Positions 31,427-42,204 of a stretch of 64,000 nucleotides of DNA are shown here, one piece after another. The stretch covers positions 310,001-374,000 of the forward strand of contig CAWERW010000008.1 of the NCBI GenBank assembly GCA_963811595.1, read 5' to 3'. Every line of letters starts with the position of its first letter. The first letter of the stretch is position 1. This DNA is from DASQFQ01 sp963811595. GTDB lineage: Bacteria; Actinomycetota; Thermoleophilia; Solirubrobacterales; Solirubrobacteraceae. The notes beneath the pieces were generated by a model that saw nothing but the letters and a program-made list of their open reading frames with translations, searched no databases and was not told the DNA's origin. The position numbers were made by a program, and so were the translations under genes.

Positions 31427-31949
31427 GGATGCGGATCAGGGTGTCGCCATAGCGTCGCTCGTCCCTCAGCGGGAGGTCGAGTGGCAGCGGCGCCCGGCGG
31501 TCGCTCTCGGAGACGACGAGCGCGGCACGCGCCAGCACCGCTGGCAGCGCCTCCGACAGCTCGCGCCCGAGGCGCTCCGCCAGGCGGTATGGCGGGTCGA
31601 GAAGGACGAGATCGTATTGACGAGTCTCCCCCTTTGCCGCGCCGAGGAACCGCACGGCGTCCGCGCGCCGCACCTCGGCCTCGCCGCCGAGCGCCTCGAG
31701 GTTGGCCCGCACGGCGCCCACGGAGGCCGCCGCGGAGTCCACGAACGTCGCCTCCGCGGCGCCGCGCGAGAGCGCCTCGAGCCCCAGCGCGCCCGAGCCG
31801 GCGAACAGGTCGAGCACCCGCGCGCCCTGCACGAACTCGCCCAGGATCGAGAACAGCGCCTCGCGCACGCGGTCCGCCGTCGGGCGGACCGCGTCACCGC
31901 GAGGGGTGATCAGGCGCCGGCCGCCCCAGCGGCCGGCGACGATCCTCAC
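31413..31949 (-). CDS. rsmD: 16S rRNA (guanine-966-N2)-methyltransferase
   Basis: 178 residues from GTG 31949. MRIVAGRWGGRRL, then LFAGSGALGLEALSRGA for SAM, and LLDPPY, the N6/N2 methyltransferase catalytic motif. It methylates G966 of 16S rRNA. It overlaps the upstream secreted nuclease gene by GTGA and coaD by 14 bp. Confidence 0.94.
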   Translation of the reverse strand: MRIVAGRWGGRRLITPRGDAVRPTADRVREALFSILGEFVQGARVLDLFAGSGALGLEALSRGAAEATFVDSAAASVGAVRANLEALGGEAEVRRADAVRFLGAAKGETRQYDLVLLDPPYRLAERLGRELSEALPAVLARAALVVSESDRRAPLPLDLPLRDERRYGDTLIRIHEPR

Positions 31950-33004
31950 TTCAGGCGCAGCGTGGCGGTGATCCCCGCGTGGTCGGAGGGGAACAGGCCG
32001 CCGACCTGCTTGGTGCCGACGATGCCCTGCTTGAGCGCCTTGATGCGCGGGCGCACGAGCGCATGGTCGATCCAGGTCTCGAGCGGCTCCGCCGTCGAGT
32101 GCAGGTCCTCGGCGAAGCAGCAGGTCGCGCGCTTGCGCAGCGGGTTGCGGAAGCCCGCGTCGATCGCGCTGTAGTACGCGCTGGCGTCGCGCGAGGTGCC
32201 GCGGTCGTTGGCGTTGCTGCCCGGGGCGGAGTTGAAGTCGCCGACGAGGATCGACTGCGTCTTCTTCGACTTCAGCGGCCCCTTCACGAGCTGCTGCATC
32301 TGCTTGTCGGCGATCGCCGGGTCGTACGCCTCGAGGTGGGTGGTCGCGAAGCGGAACTTCCGCTTCGCCAGCGTGCCGTCGATCCCGACCCAGCCGCGCA
32401 GCTGCTGCGCGACGCCGTACTGCGTCGGCGGGTCGAAGTGGTCGCGGAACCCGCCGCGGAACGTCTTGCGCACCTTCACCTTCGAGCCGCGGCGGACGAG
32501 GATCACGTCGCGCTGGGTGATGCGGATGTCGTAGTTGAGCGCGGTCGGCGCCTCGAAGTCGAACCAGTCGCGGCCGACGGCCTCGCGGTAGGGCGTCCCC
32601 GCCGCCCGCAGCGCCTTCAGCAGCTCCTCGGTCGAGTCGTAGATCACCTGGGTCGCCGGGGTCGCCGAGCCGTCCTTGACGCCGTCCGCGCCACGGCGCC
32701 AGATCGCCGCCTCCTGGACGCCGATGACGTCGGGCTTGGTCTTGCGGATCTCGGCGGCCAGCGCCTTCGCGCGGCTCGGGAAGTCGTTGCGCTCGACGGT
32801 CTGGAAGCGCTGCGCGGCAGCCTGCTCGAACGCGGGCTTGTCAGGCGCGCCCGCGAGCGGGATCAGATCCGCGCCGAGGTAGACGTTGCGGACCATCACC
32901 TTGAGGTCCTGGGGCTTGGCGAGTGCGGCGGCGGGGGCGACTGCACAGGCGCAGAGCGCCGTCAGCAGCGCCGCGAGCGCGCGGCGGGAGGTCGGATTCG
33001 GCAT
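31946..33004 (-). CDS. secreted endonuclease/exonuclease/phosphatase family protein
   Basis: 352 residues. A signal peptide (ALAALLTALCACAVAPAAALA) precedes an EEP fold: VMVRNVYLGADL, PDVIGVQEAA, RFATTHLEA, ILVGDFNSAP, WIDHALV, and SDHAGITATL. These are the metal and catalytic residues of DNase I/sphingomyelinase-type enzymes. Substrate (DNA, phospholipid or phosphoester) cannot be decided. TAGGCT at 33011-33016 lies 6 nt before its ATG. Confidence 0.9.
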   Translation of the reverse strand: MPNPTSRRALAALLTALCACAVAPAAALAKPQDLKVMVRNVYLGADLIPLAGAPDKPAFEQAAAQRFQTVERNDFPSRAKALAAEIRKTKPDVIGVQEAAIWRRGADGVKDGSATPATQVIYDSTEELLKALRAAGTPYREAVGRDWFDFEAPTALNYDIRITQRDVILVRRGSKVKVRKTFRGGFRDHFDPPTQYGVAQQLRGWVGIDGTLAKRKFRFATTHLEAYDPAIADKQMQQLVKGPLKSKKTQSILVGDFNSAPGSNANDRGTSRDASAYYSAIDAGFRNPLRKRATCCFAEDLHSTAEPLETWIDHALVRPRIKALKQGIVGTKQVGGLFPSDHAGITATLRLK

Positions 33005-33010
33005 CGCGCG

Positions 33011-33016
33011 AGCCTA
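33011..33016 (-). promoter_or_regulatory. predicted -10 box (TAGGCT) of EEP-rsmD-coaD
   Basis: TAGGCT ends 6 nt before ATG 33004, predicting a leaderless transcript for the three overlapping genes downstream. Confidence 0.45.
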
Positions 33017-33056
33017 GCCGAGCCGTGTTGCGCCGTGGTTGGGCCCGCCCGAACGC

Positions 33057-35102
33057 TCAGGGCTGCGGCTTGTGCCAGAGGTCGAGCGTGCTGAACTCGG
33101 TCTCGGTCCCCGTCCCGCTGTCGTCCTCGTCGCTCCAGGTCTTCGACTCCAGCAGGTCGCCGACCTGAGCCTCGCGGTCGATGCGCACCTTGAACGGGAA
33201 CTCGCCGTTGTGGAAGTGGTTGAACATGTCCGACCAGCGACCCTGCTCGTCGTCGCTGGGCTCGTAGGGGTTGCTGCAGCCCTCGTTCCAGTGCCGGTAG
33301 GTCTCCTTCGGCTGGGTGAACAGGAGCTGCAGGTAGTCGTCCGGCGGAGGGGGCGCCGGCTCGCCCGCGGGCGGCGCCTCGCGAGGGTTGAGGTCGAGCG
33401 ACAGCAGCGCCTGGAGGTTGCCCGGCTTCGTGGAGACCCCGCGGGTGTACGAGTGCAGCGGCGGGTCCTCGCCGCAGGGGTACGTGTTGAGGCCCTCGTA
33501 GCTGAACGCCGCCCAGCTGATCGGTTTGGCGCCGAGGCTGGTGATGTCGATGATCAGGTCCAGGGACCGGACGTGCCACACCGCGTCGAGGTCGTACGTG
33601 CGGCCGTCCGGCGCCGTCCAGCCGTCCGTGGCGGTCATCCGCGACTCGAAGTCGACCTCGAAGCGCAGGCAGCGCTCGAGCTTGTCCTGCACGTCGCCGA
33701 GGTCGAAGCCGCCGATGGCCGCGATGCGCGCGAGGCTCGCGAGCCGCACCGCCCACTCGAGGTCGTGCTGGTCGACGCAGCGGGTGTAGGCCTGCGCGAC
33801 GGCGTTGCGCAGGACCTTGGTGATGCGGTCGTACATCTCGGTCCGGCGCTTGTCGTACTCCGGGTCGTTCTCGAGGCCCGCCAGCTCGGCGTTCCTCGCC
33901 CAGTTGAGCGCCTCGGAGATCGCCTCTCGCGCGAGCGCGTCGTCCGTCTCGGCCGCCGTGAGCTTCGGGCGCACGACGTCGTCGAAGTACGCCGGGAACA
34001 CGGCGGCGGGCGCGAGCGCGGCGCGGGCGCCCGGGCCGATCGCCTGCAGCCGCCGCTCGCGGGCGGCCTCGGACACGACGTGCTCGAGCTGGGCCGCCGT
34101 GCGCTCGGGCACGCGAGCGAGCGCGGCCGCGCGATCCGTGGCGAGACCCACGCCCACGGTCGAGAAGTGCATCGGGCGCAGCGTCAAGGCGCGCTCGGGG
34201 GCGAGCGGGAACAGGTGGAAGTCGTGGCCGCCCTGGTGGAAGAGGAAGCCGGTCTGCTCCTGCAGCGCGCCCTCCTGGGGCGCCTCGATCGTCAGGACGG
34301 CGGGCTTCTGGAGCTGGAGGCCATGCGGCTCGAGCTGCACGGCGCCGACCAATCCCTTGTCCAGCGGGAGCCCGCCGACGGCGGTGACGGGCGTCATCGT
34401 CACGTCCTGCGCGCTCAGGAGGGCGTTCTGCGGGAGCGTGAGCGTGTACTCCGTGCCGTCGGCGGCGGTGACGGACATCGAGTTCTCGAACCCGCCGTAC
34501 ATCTTCTGCGTCACGGAGCGCTCGGCCGCGAGGGTCTGGGACACCGTCAGCGGGCTCGGCGTGAGCGGGAACGAGGTCGCGGGGCTGGGGCCGGGACCTG
34601 GGACGACGCTCGGCGGCGACGAGCCGGCCGGTGCAGGAAGGGTCGCCTCGGGGCCGGCGAAGCCGGTCACGCGGAAGGTCCCGCGGGCGGCGCGGCAGTT
34701 GTTGCGCTCGTTGCGCTCCTTGACCTTGCGCGTCGCGTCGGCGCACGCGATCAGCCGGTAGGCGCCGGCCGGCGTCGAGCCGGGCACGACGAGCCGGCGG
34801 GCGCCCTTGGCGCGCGCGCGGGCCCGCACCGCCTTGAGCGTGCGCTGCCCGGACAGGCGCAGGTCGGCGCCGCCGCGCCGGGCGTCCTTGGAGAGGAAGT
34901 ACGCCAGCCGGGTCGGGCGAGCCTTGGCCGCGCCGCGATTGCGCACCGTGTCGGCGACGCGGACCGAACCACCGGGGGCGACCGACATCGGGCTGGCGGA
35001 GACCTTCACGAGCGCGAGGTCCGCCCGCTTCGCCGCCGCCGCCACGTCCACGCAACCCACCATCGCCACCAGCCCGGCCGCAAGGCCCGCCACGCGCTTC
35101 AT
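33057..35102 (-). CDS. secreted CARDB-domain protein, large uncharacterised C-terminal region
   Basis: 681 residues. The signal peptide MKRVAGLAAGLVAMVGCVDV may be a lipobox type (Cys17). Residues about 27-140 form a CARDB-like domain (ADLALVKVSASPMSVAPGGS; ACADATRKVKERNERNNC). A Pro/Ser linker follows, then a region I do not recognise (about 190-681) with LTLPQNALLSAQDVTMTPV and several Cys and Trp. Unlike most genes here it has a good Shine-Dalgarno (GGAGG, 6 nt before ATG) and a leader of about 27 nt after TAGCTT. Envelope-exposed; function unknown. Confidence 0.75.
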   Translation of the reverse strand: MKRVAGLAAGLVAMVGCVDVAAAAKRADLALVKVSASPMSVAPGGSVRVADTVRNRGAAKARPTRLAYFLSKDARRGGADLRLSGQRTLKAVRARARAKGARRLVVPGSTPAGAYRLIACADATRKVKERNERNNCRAARGTFRVTGFAGPEATLPAPAGSSPPSVVPGPGPSPATSFPLTPSPLTVSQTLAAERSVTQKMYGGFENSMSVTAADGTEYTLTLPQNALLSAQDVTMTPVTAVGGLPLDKGLVGAVQLEPHGLQLQKPAVLTIEAPQEGALQEQTGFLFHQGGHDFHLFPLAPERALTLRPMHFSTVGVGLATDRAAALARVPERTAAQLEHVVSEAARERRLQAIGPGARAALAPAAVFPAYFDDVVRPKLTAAETDDALAREAISEALNWARNAELAGLENDPEYDKRRTEMYDRITKVLRNAVAQAYTRCVDQHDLEWAVRLASLARIAAIGGFDLGDVQDKLERCLRFEVDFESRMTATDGWTAPDGRTYDLDAVWHVRSLDLIIDITSLGAKPISWAAFSYEGLNTYPCGEDPPLHSYTRGVSTKPGNLQALLSLDLNPREAPPAGEPAPPPPDDYLQLLFTQPKETYRHWNEGCSNPYEPSDDEQGRWSDMFNHFHNGEFPFKVRIDREAQVGDLLESKTWSDEDDSGTGTETEFSTLDLWHKPQP

Positions 35103-35170
35103 CTCGTTCCTCCCCGTCGGTCCATCGACGCGGCGAAGCTACGGGCCCTCCGTCCGGGAATCGTTACGGC

Positions 35171-37276
35171 TCAGGCGGGGATCGGCTCCAGCGCGTCGGC
35201 GCCGAAGGCCAGGTGGACCGCGTCCTCGAGGAGGACGTGCTCGGGCGCCCGCAGCCCGGGATCGGCGTCGAGCACGGTCCGGGCGCGCATGCGGGCGCGC
35301 TCGAGCAGCTCCGCGTCCTCGGGCAGGCGGGCGACCTTGAACTGCGCGAGCCCGGACTGGCGCGTGCCGAGCATCTCCCCCTCGCCGCGCAGCTCGAGGT
35401 CGATCTCGGCGAGCTTGAAGCCGTCGCCGTGGTCGGCGAGCGCGCGCAGCCGCGGCGACTCCTTGGGCCCGAACAGCACGCACACCGACGCGTGCTCGCC
35501 GCGGCCGATGCGCCCGCGCAGCTGGTGCAGCTGCGAGATGCCGTAGCGCTCGGCGTTCTCGACGAGCATCACGCTCGCGTTCGGGACGTCGATGCCGACC
35601 TCGATCACCGTGGTCGCCACGAGCACGTCGGCGGCGCCGGCCGCGAAGGCCGCCATCGCCTCCTGCTTCTCGCGCGGGCGCTTCTGCCCGTGCAGGAGCA
35701 CGACGCGGAAGTCGCGCAGCTCGGTCTTCTGCAGGCGCTCGAACTCCGCGGTCGCGGCGCGCGCCTGCAGCGCCTCTGACTCCTCGACCAGCGGGCAGAC
35801 CACGAACGCCTGGCGGCCGGCGCGCAGCTCCTCGCGGATGCGCTCGTAGGCCCGCGCGCGCTCGCGCTCGCTGGAGGCCACGAACGTGTCGATCGGCCGC
35901 CGGCCCGCGGGCAGCTCGCGCAGCACGGTGACGTCGAGGTCGCCGTAGGCGGTCAGCGCGAGCGTGCGCGGGATCGGCGTCGCGGTCATGTGCAGCACGT
36001 GCGGGGCGAGGCCCGACGGCGCCTTGCGGTCGAGCGCGCGGCGCTGGTTGACGCCGAAGCGGTGCTGCTCGTCGACCACGACGACGCTCAGGTGGTCGAA
36101 CTCGACGGCGCCCTCGATCAGCGCGTGGGTGCCGACGAGCAGGCGCAGCTCGCCGCTCGCGAGCTTGCCGAGCAGGTCGGTGCGGCGGGCGGCAGGCGTC
36201 GAGCCGGTCAGCAGCGCGGCCTGCACCAGCTCGCCGGGCATCAGCTTCTGCAGCGTCGCGAAGTGCTGCTCGGCGAGCGTCTCGGTCGGCGCCATCAGCG
36301 CGGCCTGGGCGCCGCCCTCGACCGCGCGCAGCATCGCGTAGAGCGCGACGACGGTCTTGCCCGACCCGACCTCCCCCATCAGCAGCCGCTGCATCGGGCG
36401 GTCGCGCGCGAGGTCCTCGTCGACGGTCGCCATCGCGCGCCGCTGGTCGTCGGTGGGCGTGAACGGGAGCGAGTCGGCGAGCCAGCGGCGGGTCAGCTCG
36501 CCGGGCGGCTCGAGCGCCTCGGCGCGCGCGCCCTCGCGGCGCCGGGCGCGCCGGCGCAGCAGCGCGATCTGGAGGAGCATGAGCTCCTCGAACGCGAGCC
36601 GGCGGCGGCCGCCCTCGTGGTCGCCGAAGTGGGCGGCGTCGAGCGCCGCGGCGCGGTCGGGCAGGCGCTCGATCGCGCGCAGCCGCGCCGGCAGGGGCTC
36701 GAGCGCCTCCTGCGCGGCGCCGCGCCACTGGCGGGCGAGCGCGAGGATCTGCGTCGTCGAGAGGCCCTCCGTCGCCGGGTAGGTGGCCATCTCCCCCGCC
36801 GCCCCGACCGCCTCGCCGGTCGGGGCGTGGAACGAGACGCGGAAGCGGTTGCGCCCCTGGTACTTGCCCTGCAGCAGCAACCGCGTGCCCGGGCGGTACT
36901 TGCGCTCGAGCCACGGCTGGTTGAAGAACGTGGCCTTCATCGTCCCCGTGGCGTCGGCCACCACCGCCTCCACCAGCGGCTTCATCCCGCGCCGCCGCAC
37001 CGAGCGGGAGGTGATCGAGCGCACCTCGGCGACGACGGTGGCCGTCTCCTCGAGCGCGAGCTCGCCGATCGTGCGCGCGGCCTGGCGATCGCGCGGCAGG
37101 TGGTCGAGCAGGTCCCCGACGGTGTGCAGCCCGAGCCGCTCCGCGCCCTTGGCGGCCGGAGCCGGCGAGATCTCGAGCGGCGTCGCCAGCCGCGACGGCC
37201 GCGGGTAGCGCGGCGGGCCGGCGCCGTGGAGCGCGTCCTCGGGGAGCTCGTCAGTGCTCGCGAACGCGCGGATCAC
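35171..37276 (-). CDS. recG: ATP-dependent DNA helicase RecG
   Basis: 701 residues from GTG 37276. The N-terminal wedge OB domain (LLLQGKYQGRNRFRVSFH) is followed by motif I LMGEVGSGKTVVALYA, DEQH box VVVVDEQHRFGV, HMTATPIPRTLAL, and VGIDVPNASVMLVENAERYG, then QLRGRIGRG. RecG reverses stalled forks and migrates branches. The CAGAAT box 7 nt before the GTG fits a leaderless start. It follows fakA by 29 bp in the usual rpmB-fakA-recG order. Confidence 0.95.
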   Translation of the reverse strand: MIRAFASTDELPEDALHGAGPPRYPRPSRLATPLEISPAPAAKGAERLGLHTVGDLLDHLPRDRQAARTIGELALEETATVVAEVRSITSRSVRRRGMKPLVEAVVADATGTMKATFFNQPWLERKYRPGTRLLLQGKYQGRNRFRVSFHAPTGEAVGAAGEMATYPATEGLSTTQILALARQWRGAAQEALEPLPARLRAIERLPDRAAALDAAHFGDHEGGRRRLAFEELMLLQIALLRRRARRREGARAEALEPPGELTRRWLADSLPFTPTDDQRRAMATVDEDLARDRPMQRLLMGEVGSGKTVVALYAMLRAVEGGAQAALMAPTETLAEQHFATLQKLMPGELVQAALLTGSTPAARRTDLLGKLASGELRLLVGTHALIEGAVEFDHLSVVVVDEQHRFGVNQRRALDRKAPSGLAPHVLHMTATPIPRTLALTAYGDLDVTVLRELPAGRRPIDTFVASSERERARAYERIREELRAGRQAFVVCPLVEESEALQARAATAEFERLQKTELRDFRVVLLHGQKRPREKQEAMAAFAAGAADVLVATTVIEVGIDVPNASVMLVENAERYGISQLHQLRGRIGRGEHASVCVLFGPKESPRLRALADHGDGFKLAEIDLELRGEGEMLGTRQSGLAQFKVARLPEDAELLERARMRARTVLDADPGLRAPEHVLLEDAVHLAFGADALEPIPA

Positions 37277-37305
37277 GCCGTCGATTCTGACCTCCGGGGC
37301 GGTCG

Positions 37306-38949
37306 CTACTCCGCGGAGATCAGCCACCAGTAGCTGGGCTGGCCGCCGTAGGAGTACTCGAGCTCGACCTCGGCGGGCGCGAGCGCGGTCACGGCGGCCT
37401 CGTCGAGCGGCACGCCGTCGCCCGCGATCAGGGTCACGAGCTCGGCGTCGGCGGCGAGCGCGCCGAGCACGGTCTCGAGCGTCGCGGCGGGCTCGCCCCA
37501 CGCGACGAGCTCCTCGTCGACGAAGCCGACCGCCTCGCCGCGGCGGAAGCGGTCCGAGGTGTCGTCGCGCGCGGCCTCGGTGACCGCGCCGGTGCGCACG
37601 TGGCCGAGCGCCTCCTCCATCGCGGCGGCGTTGGCGGCGGCGTCCTTGCCCGGGTCGAGCGCCACCGCGGCGGCCAGGCCGGCCTGCTGCGAGCGGGAGC
37701 GCACGACGCGCACGGTCTTGTCCGACAGCTCGGCGGCGCGCTCCGAGGCCATGATCACGTTCGGCGAGTTGGCGAGCACGACGACCTCCTCGGCGGGGAC
37801 GCCGTGGATGCCCGCCAGCAGGTCGTAGGTGGACGGGTTGAGCGTGGGGCCGCCGTTGAGCGGGACCGCGCCGAGCGAGCCGAACAGCGCCGCCATGCCG
37901 TCGCCCGCCACGACCGCGAGCACGCCGCAGCCAGCCGGCGCGGCGCCGTCGCCGTCGACGAGCCGGCCCGTGCGCTCGGCCATCTGCAGGCGCATGTCGG
38001 CGACGTCGAGCCGCGAGACCGTGGCGACGCCGTCGAACAGGTCCGTCGCCTGCTCGGGGTGGTCGGTGTGGAGGTGGACCTTCAGCGTCTGCGCGTCGCC
38101 GACCACGAGCACGGAGTCGCCGATCGCCTCGAGCCGGTCGATCCACGGCGCCGCCTCGAGCCGGTCGCCGGTGACCGCGAAGTTCGTGCAGTAGCGATAG
38201 CTGGAGGAGTGGTGCTGCGGGTGGGTCACGCGCGCCGGGGCGTAGTGCTCGACGGGCGGCGGCGCGTCGCCGCGCAGCGCCGCCACGACCCCCGCGAAGA
38301 TGACCACGAGCCCGTAGCCGCCGGCGTCGACGACGCCCGCCTCGCGCAGCACCGGGAGCAGGTCGGGGCCGCGCTTGACGGACTCCTCGCCGGCATCGAT
38401 CGCCTGCTCGAGCAGCTGGGCCAGCAGCGCGTCCTGCTCGTCGGGGACCGCCTCGACCGTCAGCCGCGTCTGCGGCATGTGCGCGAGCTCCGTGGCGATC
38501 CTGTGCGCCATCTCACGCACCACGGTGAGGATCGTGCCCTCGGCGGGGTGGCGCACGGAGCCGTAGGCGCGGTCGGAGGCACGCGCCATCGCGGCCCCGA
38601 TCAGCACCGGGTCGACGAGCTCACCGGGCCGCGAGATCAGCTCCTCTGCGGCGCCGCGGATCAGCTGGGAGAGGATCACGCCGGAGTTGCCGCGCGCGCC
38701 CAGCAGCGCCGCGCGGGCCACCGAGTTCACGATCTGCTCGCGGCCGATCTCGTCCAGCGGCCCCTCGTACTCCGACAGCCGGTCGAGCTCGTCGAGCACC
38801 GCGCGCAGCGTGAGCGCCATGTTGTCGCCGGTGTCGCCGTCGGCGACCGGGAACACGTTGAGGTCGTTGACCTCCTGGCGGCGTGCCTCCAGCTCGCCGA
38901 GAGCGCCCTCGACGACGGTGCGGAAGCGGACGAGGCTGGGATCGGCCAC
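37306..38949 (-). CDS. fakA: DAK2 domain fatty-acid kinase FakA-like
   Basis: 547 residues from GTG 38949. The DhaL/DAK2 domain includes LNVFPVADGDTGDNMALTL and GARGNSGVILSQLIRG, the ATP and Mg sites. The middle Ser/His-rich part (HPQHHSSSYRYC) and C-terminal DegV-like fold match FakA/YloV. With FakB proteins (not in this window) it phosphorylates fatty acids. It lies between rpmB and recG as in many Gram-positives. Confidence 0.9.
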   Translation of the reverse strand: MADPSLVRFRTVVEGALGELEARRQEVNDLNVFPVADGDTGDNMALTLRAVLDELDRLSEYEGPLDEIGREQIVNSVARAALLGARGNSGVILSQLIRGAAEELISRPGELVDPVLIGAAMARASDRAYGSVRHPAEGTILTVVREMAHRIATELAHMPQTRLTVEAVPDEQDALLAQLLEQAIDAGEESVKRGPDLLPVLREAGVVDAGGYGLVVIFAGVVAALRGDAPPPVEHYAPARVTHPQHHSSSYRYCTNFAVTGDRLEAAPWIDRLEAIGDSVLVVGDAQTLKVHLHTDHPEQATDLFDGVATVSRLDVADMRLQMAERTGRLVDGDGAAPAGCGVLAVVAGDGMAALFGSLGAVPLNGGPTLNPSTYDLLAGIHGVPAEEVVVLANSPNVIMASERAAELSDKTVRVVRSRSQQAGLAAAVALDPGKDAAANAAAMEEALGHVRTGAVTEAARDDTSDRFRRGEAVGFVDEELVAWGEPAATLETVLGALAADAELVTLIAGDGVPLDEAAVTALAPAEVELEYSYGGQPSYWWLISAE

Positions 38950-38969
38950 GGCTGAGCCGCGCAGCCCGC

Positions 38970-39158
38970 CTAGGCCTTGGTGATCTTGCCCGCCTTGAGG
39001 CAGCGCGTGCAGACGTACACGCGCTTCGGCGCGCCGGCGTCTGAGATGCGCACCTTCTGCAGGTTCGCGTCGAAGCGGCGCTTGGTGGCGACCATGGAGT
39101 GCGAGCGGCTCTGACCGAACGCAGGACGCTTGCCGCAGGAATGACAGACTCGGGCCAT
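38970..39158 (-). CDS. rpmB: 50S ribosomal protein L28, zinc-binding form
   Basis: 62 residues from ATG 39158. VCHSCGKRPAFGQSRSHS and VCTRCLKAGKITKA supply two CxxC pairs, the zinc (C+) form. The frame upstream to 39212 is an extension that overlaps the promoter. TATACT at 39169-39174 is a near-consensus -10 ten nt before ATG. Confidence 0.95.
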   Translation of the reverse strand: MARVCHSCGKRPAFGQSRSHSMVATKRRFDANLQKVRISDAGAPKRVYVCTRCLKAGKITKA

Positions 39159-39168
39159 CGGGACGGGA

Positions 39169-39174
39169 AGTATA
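39169..39174 (-). promoter_or_regulatory. predicted -10 box (TATACT) of rpmB
   Basis: TATACT, one base from consensus, ends 10 nt before ATG 39158. It lies in the 47-bp divergent gap with the kinase gene. Confidence 0.55.
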
Positions 39175-39192
39175 GGGCGGGGGTTCCTCGGG

Positions 39193-39198
39193 TACCGT
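39193..39198 (+). promoter_or_regulatory. predicted -10 box (TACCGT) of the kinase gene
   Basis: TACCGT ends 7 nt before GTG 39206, so transcription should begin at the start codon. Confidence 0.5.
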
Positions 39199-39205
39199 CT
39201 CTGAC

Positions 39206-40705
<1,500 letters not shown>

Positions 40706-40729
40706 CGCCCTTGCCAGACTGCGCGGCGG

Positions 40730-41494
40730 ATGGACTACGACGCCGTCGCCCGCGCCGTCGCCGGCGTGCCGTTCATGTCCCCCGAGCAGGGACGGCTCGT
40801 CTACGACCACGTCCGCACGACCCGGCCCGCCGAGGTGCTCGAGCTGGGGACCGCGCACGGCGTCGGTGCCGCCTACCTCGCGGGCGCGATCGCCGAGAAC
40901 GGCGCCGGGCGCCTGACCACCGTCGACTTCGCGGGCGCCGCCTACGACCCGTCGCCCGAGACGGTGCTCGCCCGCGCCGGGGTGGCGGACCACGTGACGA
41001 TCGTGCGCGAGCACTCCTCCTACACGTGGTGGCTGAAGGAGCAGGTGCAGGCGCGCTCGGACGGCGCCGGGAACGTCGAGCCGCGCTACGACTTCGTCTA
41101 CCTCGACGGGGCGAAGCACTGGACGATCGACGGCCTGGCGGTCGTGCTGGTCGAGAAGCTCCTGCGGCCCGGCGGCTGGCTGCTGATGGACGACCTGCCG
41201 TGGACCTACGCGCAGGACCCGGCGCGCGAGGCGACCGACGGGATCGTGCACCGCGAGCTGTCCGAGCGCGAGCGCACCGAGCCGCACCTGCGCGCGGTGT
41301 TCGACCTGATCGTGGCCCAGCACCCGTCGTTCACGGAGCTGAAGATCCAGGACGAGTGGTGGGGCTGGGCGCGCAAGGCGCCCGGCGCGCCGCGGCGGCT
41401 GACGCTGGAGACGAGCCGCCCGCTGGGCGCGCTCGTGGCCGGCGCGGCCCGCAAGGCCGCGCGACGGGCGCGTCAGGCGACGAGGAGCCGGTAG
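40730..41494 (+). CDS. class I SAM-dependent methyltransferase (CmcI/O-MT-like)
   Basis: 254 residues. VLELGTAHGVGAAYLAGAI is motif I, LTTVDFAG the acidic end of beta-2, and FVYLDGAKHWTIDGLAVVL recalls metal-dependent O-methyltransferases (YLDGxH). The C-terminal tail is Arg/Ala-rich and basic. The last 22 bp overlap the convergent methyltransferase. Substrate unknown. Confidence 0.8.
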   Translation: MDYDAVARAVAGVPFMSPEQGRLVYDHVRTTRPAEVLELGTAHGVGAAYLAGAIAENGAGRLTTVDFAGAAYDPSPETVLARAGVADHVTIVREHSSYTWWLKEQVQARSDGAGNVEPRYDFVYLDGAKHWTIDGLAVVLVEKLLRPGGWLLMDDLPWTYAQDPAREATDGIVHRELSERERTEPHLRAVFDLIVAQHPSFTELKIQDEWWGWARKAPGAPRRLTLETSRPLGALVAGAARKAARRARQATRSR

Positions 41495-42204
41495 CCCAGG
41501 TCCAGCTCCTCGCGCTCGAGCAGGTCGGCGTGGCGCTCGGCCCACGCGCCCGACTCGAGATCGCGGCGCAGGCGCTCCAGCCCGGGCGCCAGCTCCTCCG
41601 GCGCGCGCTTGGCCATCGTCGAGATCCCGGCGCGCACGTCGGGGTCGAGGTAGGCCTCCGGATGGCGCCAGTGCGCGCCGTAGAAGCCGTCGCGGCAGTC
41701 GTGCGGGATCGGGATCGCGGTGACTTGCGTGGCCCGCAGCGCGCCGGCCTGGTCGGCGAGGCTCGGGAACAGGCGGACGTCCTCGCCGATCAGCTCGGGG
41801 AAGTAGTCCGCGCTGATCCACAGCCGGCCTGCGAACTCCGGGTCCCACGAGAGCAGCACGACGCGCGGGGCCACCCGCCGCAGCTCCTCGATGCCGGCGC
41901 GCCAGTCGCTCCAGTGGTGCAGCGTGAGCACCGCCATCGCGGCGTCGAAGCTCGCGTCCTCGAACGGGAGCGCCTCGGCCGAGGCCTGCACGACCGGCGC
42001 CGCGTCCGGCGGGCGCTGGGAGATCATGACCGCGGACGGCTCGACCGCCGTCACCTCGCGGTCGGGCGGCTCGTACGAGCCGGTGCCGGCGCCGACGTTG
42101 ACGACCGTCCGCGCGTCCCCGAGCGCCTCCCAGATCGCCGCGGCGATCCGCGGGTCGGTGCCGCGGGTGCGCGTGTAGCTGCGGCCGATCGTGTCGTACT
42201 TCAC
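41473..42204 (-). CDS. class I SAM-dependent methyltransferase
   Basis: 243 residues from GTG 42204. VVNVGAGTGSYEP is motif I, and VTAVEPSAVMISQRP and FEDASFDAAMAVLTLHHWSD are typical of UbiE/type-11 enzymes. It is the last gene of the riboflavin operon through a GTGA overlap with ribH, which may be fortuitous. Substrate unknown. Confidence 0.85.
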   Translation of the reverse strand: MKYDTIGRSYTRTRGTDPRIAAAIWEALGDARTVVNVGAGTGSYEPPDREVTAVEPSAVMISQRPPDAAPVVQASAEALPFEDASFDAAMAVLTLHHWSDWRAGIEELRRVAPRVVLLSWDPEFAGRLWISADYFPELIGEDVRLFPSLADQAGALRATQVTAIPIPHDCRDGFYGAHWRHPEAYLDPDVRAGISTMAKRAPEELAPGLERLRRDLESGAWAERHADLLEREELDLGYRLLVA

